Assembly: GCF_028607085.1 (NCBI RefSeq)
Contig: NZ_CP117411.1
Coordinates: 1,364,001 to 1,428,000, forward strand
Source: Sphingomonas naphthae
GTDB taxonomy: Bacteria; Pseudomonadota; Alphaproteobacteria; Sphingomonadales; Sphingomonadaceae
Length of the DNA stretch: 64,000 bases
Direction of reading: 5' to 3'
Position 1 is the first letter of the stretch. Every line of letters begins with the position of its first letter. Below are positions 37,443-47,232 of this stretch, piece after piece. The notes under the pieces were generated by a model. It saw nothing but the letters and a program-made list of their open reading frames with translations. It did no database searches and was not told where the DNA came from. The position numbers and the translations under genes were made by a program.

Positions 37443-38890
37443 CGATGAGCGCGGCGCGGATCCTGGTGGTGGACGACGATGCGGCGATCCGCACCGTCAT
37501 TCGCGAGGCGCTGCGCCGCGACGGCCATCGCGTCGAGACCGCCGCCTCGGTTGCCGATCAGTTCCGATTGATCGATAGCTTCATGCCACATGTCCTTGTC
37601 ACTGATGTAATATTACCTGACGGCAATGGGCTGGACGTGATGCCCGAGGTGATGGCGCGGGCGCCGAAGATGCCGATCATCGTTCTCTCCGCGCAGAACA
37701 CCTTCACCACCGCGATGCGCGCCACAGAGCAGGGCGCGTTCGATTACCTGCCCAAGCCGTTCGATCTGGCCGAATTGTCCAAGGCGGTGAACGACGCGGT
37801 CGCCACCCATGCCGCGACGCTCGACGCCGATGGCGGCACGCCCGCCGAAGATCTCCCCCTCATCGGCCGCTCGCCGCCGATGCAGGAGGTGTATCGCACC
37901 ATCGCCCGCGTCGTTTCCAACGATCTGACGGTGCTGGTTCTGGGAGAATCCGGTACGGGCAAGGAACTTGTGGCACGTGCTATCCATGATTTCGGAGCAA
38001 GGGCGGCCAAGCCCTTCGTCGCGATCAACATGGCCGCCATCCCGCGCGAGCTGATCGAAAGCGAATTGTTCGGCCATGAGCGCGGCGCCTTCACCGGCGC
38101 GGCCCAGCGCACCGCCGGCCGTTTCGAGCAGGCGCAGGGGGGCACGCTCTTCCTCGACGAGATCGGCGACATGCCGATGGAGGCACAGACCCGGCTGCTG
38201 CGCGTCCTCCAGTCGGGCGAGTTTTCGACGGTGGGCGGCGCCCGCGCGATCCGCGCCGACGTGCGGATCATCGCCGCCACCCACAAGGATCTGCCGCGCC
38301 TGATCGGCGAGGGCGGCTTCCGCGAGGATCTCTATTACCGCCTCGCCGTCGTGCCGATCCGCCTGCCGTCGCTGCGTCAGCGGGTCGAGGATCTCGCCGA
38401 ACTCTCGCGCCACTTCCTTGATCGCGCCGTGGCGGACGGCCTGCCCCGCAAGCAACTCGATCCCGCCGCGATCGATCGGCTCACCCGCCACAGCTGGCCG
38501 GGCAATGTGCGCGAGCTGGAAAACCTCATGCGTCGCCTGGCCGCGCTGGTGCGCGAGGACGTCATCTCGGTCACCGCGCTCGAACAGCATCTGGCCGGTC
38601 ACGGTGGGGAGGCAGCGCCTGCGCCGATCTCGGTCGGCTCCGGCCTCGCCGACGCGATCGAGCATCATCTGGCCAGTCACTTCGCCGATTACGGCCGCCA
38701 GCTGCCCCCGGACGGCCTCTACGATCGCCTGCTGGCCGAGGTGGAGAAGCCGCTGCTGCGCATGTCGCTGGCGGCGGTGCGGGGCAATCAGTTGAAGGCC
38801 GCCAAGCTGCTCGGCATCAATCGCAACACGCTCCGCAAGAAATTGTCCGAGCATGGGCTCGACCCGCAATCGGCCAAGCGTGGCGGATAA
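37439..38890 (+). CDS. ntrC: Nitrogen regulation response regulator NtrC
   Basis: 483 residues. Receiver domain 1-120 (ILVVDDDAAIRTV, phospho-Asp in LVTDVILPDGNG, Lys in YLPKPFDL). Sigma-54 AAA+ domain with Walker A LGESGTGKELVARAI, intact GAFTGA in FGHERGAFTGAAQRT, and Walker B GGTLFLDEIGDMP. C-terminal Fis-type HTH KAAKLLGINRNTLRKKL. Should activate sigma-54 promoters for nitrogen assimilation. Cotranscribed with ntrB. Confidence 0.96.
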   Translation: MTMSAARILVVDDDAAIRTVIREALRRDGHRVETAASVADQFRLIDSFMPHVLVTDVILPDGNGLDVMPEVMARAPKMPIIVLSAQNTFTTAMRATEQGAFDYLPKPFDLAELSKAVNDAVATHAATLDADGGTPAEDLPLIGRSPPMQEVYRTIARVVSNDLTVLVLGESGTGKELVARAIHDFGARAAKPFVAINMAAIPRELIESELFGHERGAFTGAAQRTAGRFEQAQGGTLFLDEIGDMPMEAQTRLLRVLQSGEFSTVGGARAIRADVRIIAATHKDLPRLIGEGGFREDLYYRLAVVPIRLPSLRQRVEDLAELSRHFLDRAVADGLPRKQLDPAAIDRLTRHSWPGNVRELENLMRRLAALVREDVISVTALEQHLAGHGGEAAPAPISVGSGLADAIEHHLASHFADYGRQLPPDGLYDRLLAEVEKPLLRMSLAAVRGNQLKAAKLLGINRNTLRKKLSEHGLDPQSAKRGG

Positions 38891-38962
38891 GCGACGGGCG
38901 TCTGCCGAAAATCCCATTTCGATGTGTTTTGTGTGCAACGCTCTTGTGGTAACAAGGTCACG

Positions 38963-41260
38963 ATGACGCTTGCCACAGTCCGCCCCGCCGCGCGCCCGCC
39001 CCGTTGGCGGCGTCGGCTCGCGCTGGGGATGCGGGGCATAGGCCGCTTCATGCGCCGCGCCCGCGTCATGCCCGCCGTGGAGATCGCGACCGTCATCGTC
39101 ATGGCGGCGATGATGGTCCTCGCCTGGCGCGCCACCGCCGGGGCCGGCGCGCCGCAGCGTCCGCTCTCGCCGCCGATGGTGGCGCTGCTGCTCGTCGCCA
39201 ATCTGGTGCCGGCGATGGCGCTGATCGTGCTGGCCGCGCGTCGACTGGCCCAGCGCCGCACCCGCCATTCCACGGTTGGCGGGCGCGGGCGGCTTCACGT
39301 TCGGCTCGTGGCGATGTTCTCGGTCGTCGCCGCCGTGCCGACCCTGCTGGTGGTGATCTTCGCGTCCTTGCTGTTCCAATATGGCGTGGAATTCTGGTTC
39401 TCGGATCGCGCCCGCGTCGTCCTCGAAAGCGCCGACAGGGTCGCCCAGACCTATGTCAACGAAAGCCAGCAGCGGATCATCGACGATGCCACCGCGATGA
39501 ACAACGATGTCGCCCGGGTGCTGAGCCAGCTGCCGATCGACGATCCGCGCGTCCGCTCCTTCTTCGCCGAGCAACTCGTCAACCGCGTGCTCGACGAGGC
39601 GGCGATCATCAGCTTCCCGCCCGGCGGCGCGCCCGCGCTGCTCGGCGGCGCCAATCTCGACAAGCGCCCGCTGGAACAGCGGCTGCCGCCGCGCGTGCTG
39701 CCGCTGCTCGCCAACGGACAGCCGCGCGCCACCTTCGCCTCGGGCGACCGGGTCGAGGCGGTCGTGCTGCTCGACGCCAAGTCGCACACCTATTTCTATG
39801 CCTCGCGCTATGTCGATCCCACGGTGCTGAAGCAGGCGCAGCGCTCCGCCTCGGCGCTGGGCGCCTATCAGCAGCTCACCACCCGCGCGCGTTCGCTCCA
39901 GCTGCGCTTCAACATCACGCTCTTTCTGGTCTCGCTGCTGATCGTGGCGCTGGCGGTGTGGATCGCGCTGGAGGTGGCCGATCGCATGGTCCGCCCGGTC
40001 GGCGCGCTGGTGTCCGCCGCTCGCCGGGTCGCGGCGGGCGATTTCACCGCGCGCGCCGCCACCGCCATCACCCCCGATGAACTCGGCACGCTCGCCGGCG
40101 CGTTCAACCGTATGACCCGCCGAATCGAGGAGCAGACCGGCGCGCTGGTCTCCGCCAACGGCCAGCTCGAAAACCGCCGCGCCCTGATCGAGGCGGTGCT
40201 GTCGGGCGTGTCGGCGGGCGTCGTCTCGATCGATGGCGAGCGGCGCATCACCCTCGTCAACCGCTCCGCCGCGATGATCCTCGATGTCGGCGACGATCTC
40301 GTCGGCCGCACCCTGGCCGATGTCGCCCCCGCGCTCGATGGCGTGATCGACGCGGCGGATCGCGACAGCGTCATCCAGTTCGCCACCGGCGGCGATCCGC
40401 GCACACTGGCGGTCCGGCTGGTCCGGGTCGAGGCCGGCCACGTCCTCACCTTCGACGATATCACCGAGCAGCTCGCCGACCAGCGCCGCGCCGCCTGGGC
40501 CGACGTCGCCCGCCGTATCGCCCACGAGATCAAGAACCCGCTGACCCCGATCCAGCTTGCCGCCGAACGGCTCCAGCGCCGCTATGGCCGCGAGATCCAG
40601 TCCGATCCCGCCACCTTCGAGCGGCTGACGCAGACGATCGTGCGGCAGGTGGGTGATCTGCGCTCGATGGTGAACGAATTCTCCGCCTTCGCGCGGATGC
40701 CCAAGCCTGAGTTCAAGCCCGAGCCGATCGCCGACATCGCCCGGCAGGCGCTGTTCCTCCACGAAGTTGCCCATCCCGCGATCAGCTTCCGCATGATGGC
40801 GCCCGAGCCGTCGCCGATCCTGATCTGCGATCGTCGCCAGCTGGGGCAGGCGCTCACCAACATCGTCAAGAATGCGGTCGAGGCGATCGAGGGCCGCGCG
40901 GGCGAGGGCGGGGCAGGGGCCGTCGTGCTGGGCCTCAGCGCGGAGGACGAACGCCTGACCATCGAACTGGCCGACGACGGCATCGGCCTGCCCGCCGAGC
41001 GCGAGCGGCTCACCGAACCCTATATGACGACCCGCGCGCGCGGCACCGGCCTGGGCCTCGCGATCGTGAAGAAGATCGTCGAGGAACATCAGGGCACGAT
41101 CCAGTTCGGCGACAATCCGGGCGGCGGCGCGATCGTGCGCCTCTGCTTCGACATGGCCGCGCTGGCGCCGCTGGCCGGCACCGCGCCTGCCGTGGCCGAC
41201 CCGCAAGATCAGGACGATGGGCGCCGCCTGCCCGAGTTAACGCGTATGAGGATTGGCTGA
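38963..41260 (+). CDS. ntrY: Membrane sensor histidine kinase NtrY
   Basis: 765 residues from ATG 38963, with AAGGTCACG upstream; an earlier frame start is unsupported. Several TM segments in the first ~330 residues (e.g. VEIATVIVMAAMMVLAW, MVALLLVANLVPAMALIVLA), a periplasmic segment, HAMP-like region after the last TM, a PAS domain, then the H box [21 protein letters not shown] box ALTNIVKNAVEAI and G box GTGLGLAIVKKIVEEHQG. Partner of NtrX, whose start overlaps its stop. Confidence 0.93.
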   Translation: MTLATVRPAARPPRWRRRLALGMRGIGRFMRRARVMPAVEIATVIVMAAMMVLAWRATAGAGAPQRPLSPPMVALLLVANLVPAMALIVLAARRLAQRRTRHSTVGGRGRLHVRLVAMFSVVAAVPTLLVVIFASLLFQYGVEFWFSDRARVVLESADRVAQTYVNESQQRIIDDATAMNNDVARVLSQLPIDDPRVRSFFAEQLVNRVLDEAAIISFPPGGAPALLGGANLDKRPLEQRLPPRVLPLLANGQPRATFASGDRVEAVVLLDAKSHTYFYASRYVDPTVLKQAQRSASALGAYQQLTTRARSLQLRFNITLFLVSLLIVALAVWIALEVADRMVRPVGALVSAARRVAAGDFTARAATAITPDELGTLAGAFNRMTRRIEEQTGALVSANGQLENRRALIEAVLSGVSAGVVSIDGERRITLVNRSAAMILDVGDDLVGRTLADVAPALDGVIDAADRDSVIQFATGGDPRTLAVRLVRVEAGHVLTFDDITEQLADQRRAAWADVARRIAHEIKNPLTPIQLAAERLQRRYGREIQSDPATFERLTQTIVRQVGDLRSMVNEFSAFARMPKPEFKPEPIADIARQALFLHEVAHPAISFRMMAPEPSPILICDRRQLGQALTNIVKNAVEAIEGRAGEGGAGAVVLGLSAEDERLTIELADDGIGLPAERERLTEPYMTTRARGTGLGLAIVKKIVEEHQGTIQFGDNPGGGAIVRLCFDMAALAPLAGTAPAVADPQDQDDGRRLPELTRMRIG

Positions 41261-42651
41261 TGGCACTCGACATTTTGGTCGTCGACGACGAGCGCGACAT
41301 CCGCGAGCTGGTCGCGGGGGTGCTGGAGGACGAGGGCTATTCCGCCCGCGCCGCCGCCGACAGCGACCAGGTCTTCGCCGAAATCGCGGCGCGGCGCCCC
41401 TCGCTAGTGCTGCTCGACGTCTGGCTGGCGGGTTCGAAACTCGACGGGCTGGAAATCCTCGACGAGATCAAGCTGCGCGATCCGACCCTGCCGGTGATCG
41501 TGTTTTCGGGCCATGGCAATATCGACACCGCCGTGTCCGCCGTGCGGCGCGGCGCGGTCGATTTCATCGAGAAGCCGTTCGAGAGCGAGCGCCTGCTGCT
41601 GATGGTCGCCCGCGCGACCGAGACCGAGCGCCTGCGCCGCGAGAATGCGGTACTGCGCGCCCAGGTCGGCCAGGATGACGAACTCACCGGCACCTCGGCG
41701 ATCATCAACGGCGTGCGCGCCACCCTGAAGCGCGTCGCCCCCACCGGCAGCCGCGTGCTGCTGTCCGGCCCGGCCGGCGTCGGCAAGGAAGTCGCGGCCC
41801 GTCTGCTCCACCAGTGGAGCCCGCGCGCCAACGCCCCGTTCACCGTCGTCGCGGCCGCGCGGATGACGCCCGACCGGGTGGAGGAGGAATTGTTCGGCGT
41901 GGAGGACGGCGCCTCGGTCGTCCGCCCCGGCCTGCTCGAACAGGCGCATGGCGGCACGCTCTTCCTCGACGAGATCGCCGACATGCCGATGACGACGCAG
42001 GCCAAGATCCTGCGCGTGCTGACCGACCAGAGCTTCGCCCGCGTCGGCGGCAGCCGGATGGTGAAGGTGGACGTGCGCGTCGTTTCGGCCACTTCGCGCG
42101 ATCTCTCCGCCGAAATCGCCGCCGGCCGCTTCCGCGAGGATCTTTATTACCGGCTGAACGTGGTGCCCGTGCCGATCCCGGCGCTGTCCGAACGGCGCGA
42201 GGACATTCCCGTCCTCGTCGAGCATTTCGTCGCCCGATACGCCGCCGATCGCCGCGTCCGCACGCCCGAAATCTCGCCCGACGCGATGGCCGCGCTGCAA
42301 TCCTACGACTGGCCCGGCAATGTCCGCCAGATCCGCAACATGGTCGAGCGCACCATCATCCTCGCCCCCGGCGACCGCATCGCCCGGATCGACGTGGACA
42401 TGCTGCCCGCCGAAGTCCTGTCCGATCAGGCGCAGTTCACGCCCGACAACAGCGCCACCAAGTCGATCATGGGCACACCCTTGCGAGAGGCGCGCGAGAC
42501 GTTCGAGCGCGAATATCTCCGCGTCCAGATCCGCCGCTTCTCCGGCAACATCAGCCGTACCGCGACCTTCATCGGCATGGAGCGGTCGGCATTGCACCGG
42601 AAGCTCAAGACGCTCGGTCTCGTTGATCCGCGGGCTGAAGGCGAGGAATAA
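41260..42651 (+). CDS. ntrX: Response regulator NtrX, GAFTGA loop absent
   Basis: 463 residues. Receiver 1-120 (LDILVVDDERDIREL, LVLLDVWLAGSKLDG, FIEKPFESE). AAA+ domain with Walker A SGPAGVGKEVAARLL and Walker B GGTLFLDEIADMP. Where NtrC has GAFTGA, this protein reads EELFGVEDGASVVRPGLL, so the sigma-54 contact loop is missing. C-terminal Fis HTH (RTATFIGMERSALHRKLKTL). It therefore probably binds DNA without activating sigma-54. Confidence 0.93.
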   Translation: MALDILVVDDERDIRELVAGVLEDEGYSARAAADSDQVFAEIAARRPSLVLLDVWLAGSKLDGLEILDEIKLRDPTLPVIVFSGHGNIDTAVSAVRRGAVDFIEKPFESERLLLMVARATETERLRRENAVLRAQVGQDDELTGTSAIINGVRATLKRVAPTGSRVLLSGPAGVGKEVAARLLHQWSPRANAPFTVVAAARMTPDRVEEELFGVEDGASVVRPGLLEQAHGGTLFLDEIADMPMTTQAKILRVLTDQSFARVGGSRMVKVDVRVVSATSRDLSAEIAAGRFREDLYYRLNVVPVPIPALSERREDIPVLVEHFVARYAADRRVRTPEISPDAMAALQSYDWPGNVRQIRNMVERTIILAPGDRIARIDVDMLPAEVLSDQAQFTPDNSATKSIMGTPLREARETFEREYLRVQIRRFSGNISRTATFIGMERSALHRKLKTLGLVDPRAEGEE

Positions 42652-42687
42652 GGCTGGCGGCGGCGCGGAAGGAAGCGATCTTGAAGC

Positions 42688-43200
42688 TCAAGGATAGCGG
42701 ATCGCCACCACTTCCCATTCCTTCGCGCCCGCCGGTAGCACCACCGTCCGCAGATCGCCCACCGTCGATCCGCACAGCGCGCGGGCGAGCGGCGAGCGCC
42801 AGCTGATCCGGCCGGCGCTGGCGTCCGCCTCGTCTTCGCCCACCAAAGTGAGGATGCGCTGATTGTCGTCCTCGTCGGCGATCGTCACGGTCGCGCCGAA
42901 CCACGCCCTCGCGCGATCGGCCTGGGCGGCGGGATCCACCACTTTGGCGCGCTTCATCCGGCGTGAAAGGTGGCCCAGCTCACGATCGATCTCGCGCAGG
43001 CGCTTGCGGCCGTAGATGTAATCGCCATTCTCGGATCGGTCGCCGTTGCCCGCCGCCCAGCTGATCGTCTCGACCAGCCTGGGGCGCTCCACGCCGAACA
43101 GGTCGTCGTAGCGCGCCCGCATCGCGGCATAGCCAGCGGGCGTGATGAAATTGGGTGGCGGGCCGCTATCCTCGTCGTCGCCGAAGAGCGCGCGGCTCAC
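42688..43200 (-). CDS. greB: Transcription elongation factor GreB
   Basis: 170 residues; stimulates RNA cleavage by backtracked RNA polymerase. The coiled-coil tip bears the acidic residues in NGDRSENGDYIYGRKRLREI, with GreB-like spacing, and a C-terminal FKBP-like domain (VTIADEDDNQRILTLVGEDE, ISWRSPLARALCG). An N-terminal ~15-residue extension precedes the coiled coil. Its start overlaps the slt stop, so the two are likely coupled. Confidence 0.9.
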   Translation of the reverse strand: MSRALFGDDEDSGPPPNFITPAGYAAMRARYDDLFGVERPRLVETISWAAGNGDRSENGDYIYGRKRLREIDRELGHLSRRMKRAKVVDPAAQADRARAWFGATVTIADEDDNQRILTLVGEDEADASAGRISWRSPLARALCGSTVGDLRTVVLPAGAKEWEVVAIRYP

Positions 43201-45272
43201 CCCGGAGTCTTCTTGCCGAGATAGTGCGACAGGCGATCGGTCGAGGGCGTGCGGGCGCGCTGCGGGTTCATCAGATCGTAGACCACCGCATTTTCCAGCA
43301 CGCGCTGCACATAACCGCGCGTCTCGGTAAAGGGGATCGCCTCGATCCAGTCGACCACGTCCACCCCCGGCATCCGGGGATCGCCATTGGCGCGGATGAA
43401 CTTGTTCACATTGCCCGGCCCGGCATTGTAGCTCGCCACCGCCAGCACATAACTGCCGTTATAATAATTGAGCATCCGATCGAAGAAGGCCGAGCCCAGC
43501 ATCACATTGTAGCTCGGCTCGGTCAGGCGCGACGGATCGTGGGCGAGGCCCAGCTTGCCGGCCTGTTCGGCGGCGGTGGCGGGCATCAGCTGCATCATGC
43601 CCTTGGCGCCGGTGCGGCTGGTGGCCTGCCGGTCGAACTGGCTTTCCTGCCGGGTGATGGCGTGGACGATCGTCCAGTGATCGGCCATCGTCGGCGGCAC
43701 GGCGATCGTGGGGAAACCGATACGGATCGGATCGCGGGTGCCCGAATTGCGCGCGTTGCGGCTGACCATCACGCCGAGGTCAGGCCGGGCGATGGCCTGC
43801 GCCAGCTCGCCCGCCAGCACATGATCGGCATCGGTCTTGGCATTGGCGGCGATGGTGCGGACGAACATCGTCTGGTCGGCCCAGCGCCCGTCCTGCCCGA
43901 GCAGCCGCGCGGCGCGCACCACTTCGCTTTCGAAGAAGGCCTGGCGCTGCGCCGGCGACACCACCAGCGCGGGCGGATCGGCCGGCAGCGCCAGGATGCG
44001 GCCCAGCCGCTCGGTGGCGAGCTGGCCGTAATATTGATCGATATTGGCGGCGGCCTGCCCGTAATAGGTCTGCGCCGTCGCGCGGTCGCCCAGCCGTTCG
44101 GCCGAGCGGCCCGCCCAATAATAGCCCTTGGTCTGGCTCTGCGGCGTCTGCGATCCGCGCGCATAGGCCAGGAACAGGGGAATGGCGTCGGCCGGACGGT
44201 TGAGCTTCTGGAGCGCCTGCACCCCGCCGAGCCACACGAGGCTGGTATAGACGTCGCGCTCGCCGAAGCTGCGCTGGCGTATATCGGTGCCGGCAGGGAA
44301 GGCGGCGTCGGCGGCGCGGGCGATGCTCCACGCGGTGGACGCCTGCCCGTCGGCGCCGGCGCCATTGGCGGCGGTCAGCAACGTCTGGAGATATTTCTGC
44401 GGCACCAGCGCCGGCGCGTCGAGCTGGCGCGCCTCGCCCAGCCACAGGCGCGAGACCGCGCTCTGGCTGGAATCCCGCAGCCAGTTGGCGCGATCGATCA
44501 CGAAGCCCGGATCGCGCGTGCCGCCGGGGCCGACCAGCGCGGCCTTGTCCGCCGCGTCCGCCGCACGGGTCTGCATGGCGAGGCGGGCCTGATAGATCGG
44601 CTGGCGTGCGGGCGAGACGAGCGCGATCTGGCGCTGCGCGGCGGCGGTCGATCCGTCCCACAGCAATTTCTCCATCCGGCTATCCTGATCGGACTGGCCG
44701 AAGGCGCCGGGGAATCGCTGGAGCAGGCGCTGCTCCTCGTCGGGCGGCAGCGCGCCGCCTGTCCAGGCGGCGATGGCGGCGGCGCGGGCCTGCGGGGCCT
44801 GCCCGGTCGATTGCAGTGCCTCGGCATAGCGCAGGCGGCCGGTGCTGGTCTGCGGCGGCAGCTTGGCGAAGAAGGCGACGATTGCCGAGGGCGGTGTGAC
44901 GTCGCGCTGAATCTGGCGCTCGGCCGCGCGGCGCATCGCCGCTTCGCCCGGCCAGCCGGGATGCTGCTCCAGGAAGGTCGCGTAATCGAGGAAGGGCAGG
45001 CTGTCGGTCTGCTGGAGGCGATACCATGTCGCCACGGTCGTTCGCAGCGGATCGGTCGCGGGGATCGGCGCGAGCGGGGTGACCGCCGCCGCCGTCGCCT
45101 CGCCGGTGATGCCGGGGCGCAGCAGCAGGCCGATCGCGCTGGTCGTCGCCAGCGCCACGGCGATCGTCAGCGGCAGGGCGCGGCGATGCCGGGCCTTGCG
45201 CGTATCAGGAGTGCTGGACAGGCGAGGGGGGCGAACCCTATCTGGCGCGGACGCTTTGCGTTTGGGACTCAT
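43197..45272 (-). CDS. slt: Soluble lytic murein transglycosylase
   Basis: 691 residues from ATG 45272 (MSPKRKASAP); a longer frame overlaps the divergent dapA and is not credible. N-terminal signal anchor ALPLTIAVALATTSAIGLLL, then a long superhelical TPR-like domain, then the GH23 catalytic domain with the acid Glu in TRQESQFDRQA (near residue 542), the GAKGMMQLMPATA motif and VASYNAGPGNV. Cleaves peptidoglycan to 1,6-anhydro-muropeptides. Divergent from dapA; downstream greB. Confidence 0.93.
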   Translation of the reverse strand: MSPKRKASAPDRVRPPRLSSTPDTRKARHRRALPLTIAVALATTSAIGLLLRPGITGEATAAAVTPLAPIPATDPLRTTVATWYRLQQTDSLPFLDYATFLEQHPGWPGEAAMRRAAERQIQRDVTPPSAIVAFFAKLPPQTSTGRLRYAEALQSTGQAPQARAAAIAAWTGGALPPDEEQRLLQRFPGAFGQSDQDSRMEKLLWDGSTAAAQRQIALVSPARQPIYQARLAMQTRAADAADKAALVGPGGTRDPGFVIDRANWLRDSSQSAVSRLWLGEARQLDAPALVPQKYLQTLLTAANGAGADGQASTAWSIARAADAAFPAGTDIRQRSFGERDVYTSLVWLGGVQALQKLNRPADAIPLFLAYARGSQTPQSQTKGYYWAGRSAERLGDRATAQTYYGQAAANIDQYYGQLATERLGRILALPADPPALVVSPAQRQAFFESEVVRAARLLGQDGRWADQTMFVRTIAANAKTDADHVLAGELAQAIARPDLGVMVSRNARNSGTRDPIRIGFPTIAVPPTMADHWTIVHAITRQESQFDRQATSRTGAKGMMQLMPATAAEQAGKLGLAHDPSRLTEPSYNVMLGSAFFDRMLNYYNGSYVLAVASYNAGPGNVNKFIRANGDPRMPGVDVVDWIEAIPFTETRGYVQRVLENAVVYDLMNPQRARTPSTDRLSHYLGKKTPG

Positions 45273-45318
45273 GGGACCACATATGGCCCGGCCCGGCCGC
45301 GAATTGAAGGAGATAAGG

Positions 45319-46194
45319 ATGTTCTCGGGTTCGATCCCGGCGCTGGTGACGCCTTTTCGCGATGGATCGTTCGACGAGGCCGCCTTCCGCAAACTCGTCG
45401 ACGCGCAGATCGCGGGCGGTTCCTCGGCGCTGGTGCCCTGCGGCACGACCGGCGAAAGCGCCACGATGCTCATCGCCGAGCATAATCATGTGATCGACGT
45501 GTGCATCGATCAGGCCGCCGGCCGCGTGCCGGTGATCGCGGGCTGCGGATCGAACGACACGAGCGTCGCGCTCGATCACATGCGCCACGCGCAAAAGGCG
45601 GGCGCCGCCGCCGCGCTGGTGGTGCTGCCTTATTACAACCGCCCCAATCAGGACGGCTTGCTGGCGCACTACCGCCATCTCGCCTCGAACTGCGATCTGC
45701 CGATCGTCGTCTACAACGTGCCCGCGCGCACCGTGACTGACATCGCCGTCGAGACGCTGGCGGAACTGGCCAAGCTCCCCACGATCGTCGGCATCAAGGA
45801 TGCCAGCGGCAAGGTGGAGCGGGTCGCCGCCCAGCGCCTCGCCTGCGGTCCCGATTTCTGCCAGCTTTCCGGCAATGACGACATGGCGCTGGGCTTCATG
45901 GCGATGGGCGGGGTGGGCTGCATCTCCGTCACCGCCAATGTCGCCCCCGGCCCGTGCGCCGAATTCCAGAAGGCGTGTGCCGAGGGCCGCTGGGCCGATG
46001 CGCTGGCGTGGCAGGACAGGCTCTTCCCGCTCCACGCCGCGCTCTTCACCGATGCCTCGCCCGGCCCGGTGAAGTACGCGCTGTCGCGGCTCGACCCCGG
46101 TTTCCCGACCGACATCCGCCTACCGATGACCTGGCCGAGCGCCGCCAGCCGCGCGGCGGTGGACGCAGCGCTCGTTCATGCCGGGCTGCTATAA
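45319..46194 (+). CDS. dapA: 4-hydroxy-tetrahydrodipicolinate synthase
   Basis: 291 residues from ATG 45319 with a strong GAAGGAGATAAGG site. Condenses pyruvate with aspartate semialdehyde in lysine/diaminopimelate synthesis. The TIM-barrel residues include [11 protein letters not shown] near the N-terminus, [24 protein letters not shown] and the Schiff-base Lys in VGIKDASGK. Followed 8 bp later by smpB. Confidence 0.97.
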   Translation: MFSGSIPALVTPFRDGSFDEAAFRKLVDAQIAGGSSALVPCGTTGESATMLIAEHNHVIDVCIDQAAGRVPVIAGCGSNDTSVALDHMRHAQKAGAAAALVVLPYYNRPNQDGLLAHYRHLASNCDLPIVVYNVPARTVTDIAVETLAELAKLPTIVGIKDASGKVERVAAQRLACGPDFCQLSGNDDMALGFMAMGGVGCISVTANVAPGPCAEFQKACAEGRWADALAWQDRLFPLHAALFTDASPGPVKYALSRLDPGFPTDIRLPMTWPSAASRAAVDAALVHAGLL

Positions 46195-46202
46195 GGCCCG
46201 TC

Positions 46203-46688
46203 ATGGCACGCCCCCGCCCCGCAGAATTCGTCAAAGTGAAGACCGTCGCCGAGAACCGGCGCGCCCGCTTCGAATATTTCCTCGAGGATTTCTTCGAGGC
46301 CGGCATCGCCCTGACCGGCACCGAAGTGAAATCGCTCCGCTTCGGCGAAGGATCGATCGCGGAAAGCTATGCCGAGGTGGACAAGGACGGGCAGGTCTGG
46401 CTGGTGAACGCCAACGTGCCCGAATTCAGCCACGGCAACCGCTTCAACCATGTGCCCAAGCGGCCCCGCAAGCTGCTGCTGCACCACCGCCAGATCGAGA
46501 AAATGAAGACCGCCGTCAGCCGCGAGGGCATGACGCTCATCCCGCTCTCGATCTATTTCAACGGCAACGGCAAGGCCAAGGTCGAGCTGGCGCTGGCCAA
46601 GGGCAAGAAGCTGCACGACAAGCGCGAGACCGCCAAGGACCGCGACTGGAAGCGCGACCAGGCCCGCATCATGCGGGAGCGCGGCTGA
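46203..46688 (+). CDS. smpB: SsrA-binding protein SmpB
   Basis: 161 residues; binds tmRNA for trans-translation rescue of stalled ribosomes. Motifs: [50 protein letters not shown], and the basic tail [18 protein letters not shown] that becomes helical on the ribosome. No ssrA gene is visible nearby. Its stop overlaps the next start (TGATG). Confidence 0.97.
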   Translation: MARPRPAEFVKVKTVAENRRARFEYFLEDFFEAGIALTGTEVKSLRFGEGSIAESYAEVDKDGQVWLVNANVPEFSHGNRFNHVPKRPRKLLLHHRQIEKMKTAVSREGMTLIPLSIYFNGNGKAKVELALAKGKKLHDKRETAKDRDWKRDQARIMRERG

Positions 46689-47230
46689 TGTTCGATCGGA
46701 TGCGCGCCTGGTCGCAGCGCAACATGCCGACCCGCGACACGTTCGAGAACAGCCGCTGGCTGCGGCCGATCGCGCATCGCGTGCTGGAGCCGTCGCTGTG
46801 GCGCTTCCATCGCCGCTCGGTCGCGCGCGGGGTGGCGCTGGGCGTGCTGGTCGGCGTGCTGATCCCGATCGCGCAGACGGTGTTCGCGGCCCTGCTGGCG
46901 CTGCCCGCGCGCGCCAACGTGCCGGTCGCGGCGCTCACCACCTTCATCACCAACCCCTTCACCACCCCGCCGATCTGGCTGGGCGCCTATTGGATCGGCA
47001 GCCGGATATTGGGGGCCGAGGGCGCGCAGGTCACGCCCGGCGGGCATGAGGCCGAGATCGGCTGGGTCGAATGGACCTTGACCCAGGCGGGCCCCGCGAC
47101 CCTGCTCGGCCTCGTCATCATCGCCGTCGTCGGCGCTGCGGTGGGCTATCTGATCGCCTCCTTCGGCTGGCGCGGCTGGGTCGCGCACAAATGGGCCGAG
47201 CGCAGCCGCGCCCGCGCGCTGCGCCCCTGA
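46688..47230 (+). CDS. DUF2062 membrane protein
   Basis: 180 residues. The DUF2062 signature includes RRSVARGVALGVLVGVLIPI and TFITNPFTTPPIWLGAYWIG, with about three TM segments (two around 55-105, one near 140-165). Function of the family is not known. Coupled to smpB and 2 bp before the kinase gene, so probably in one operon. Confidence 0.9.
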   Translation: MFDRMRAWSQRNMPTRDTFENSRWLRPIAHRVLEPSLWRFHRRSVARGVALGVLVGVLIPIAQTVFAALLALPARANVPVAALTTFITNPFTTPPIWLGAYWIGSRILGAEGAQVTPGGHEAEIGWVEWTLTQAGPATLLGLVIIAVVGAAVGYLIASFGWRGWVAHKWAERSRARALRP

Positions 47231-47232
47231 AC

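Noticed and set aside
37613-41206. Very long open frame on the minus strand (about 1200 codons)
   Set aside because: It lies antisense to ntrC and ntrY, both of which carry full family motifs. The frame is open because of high G+C codon bias; its translation is low-complexity Arg/Gly/Asp-rich with no motif.
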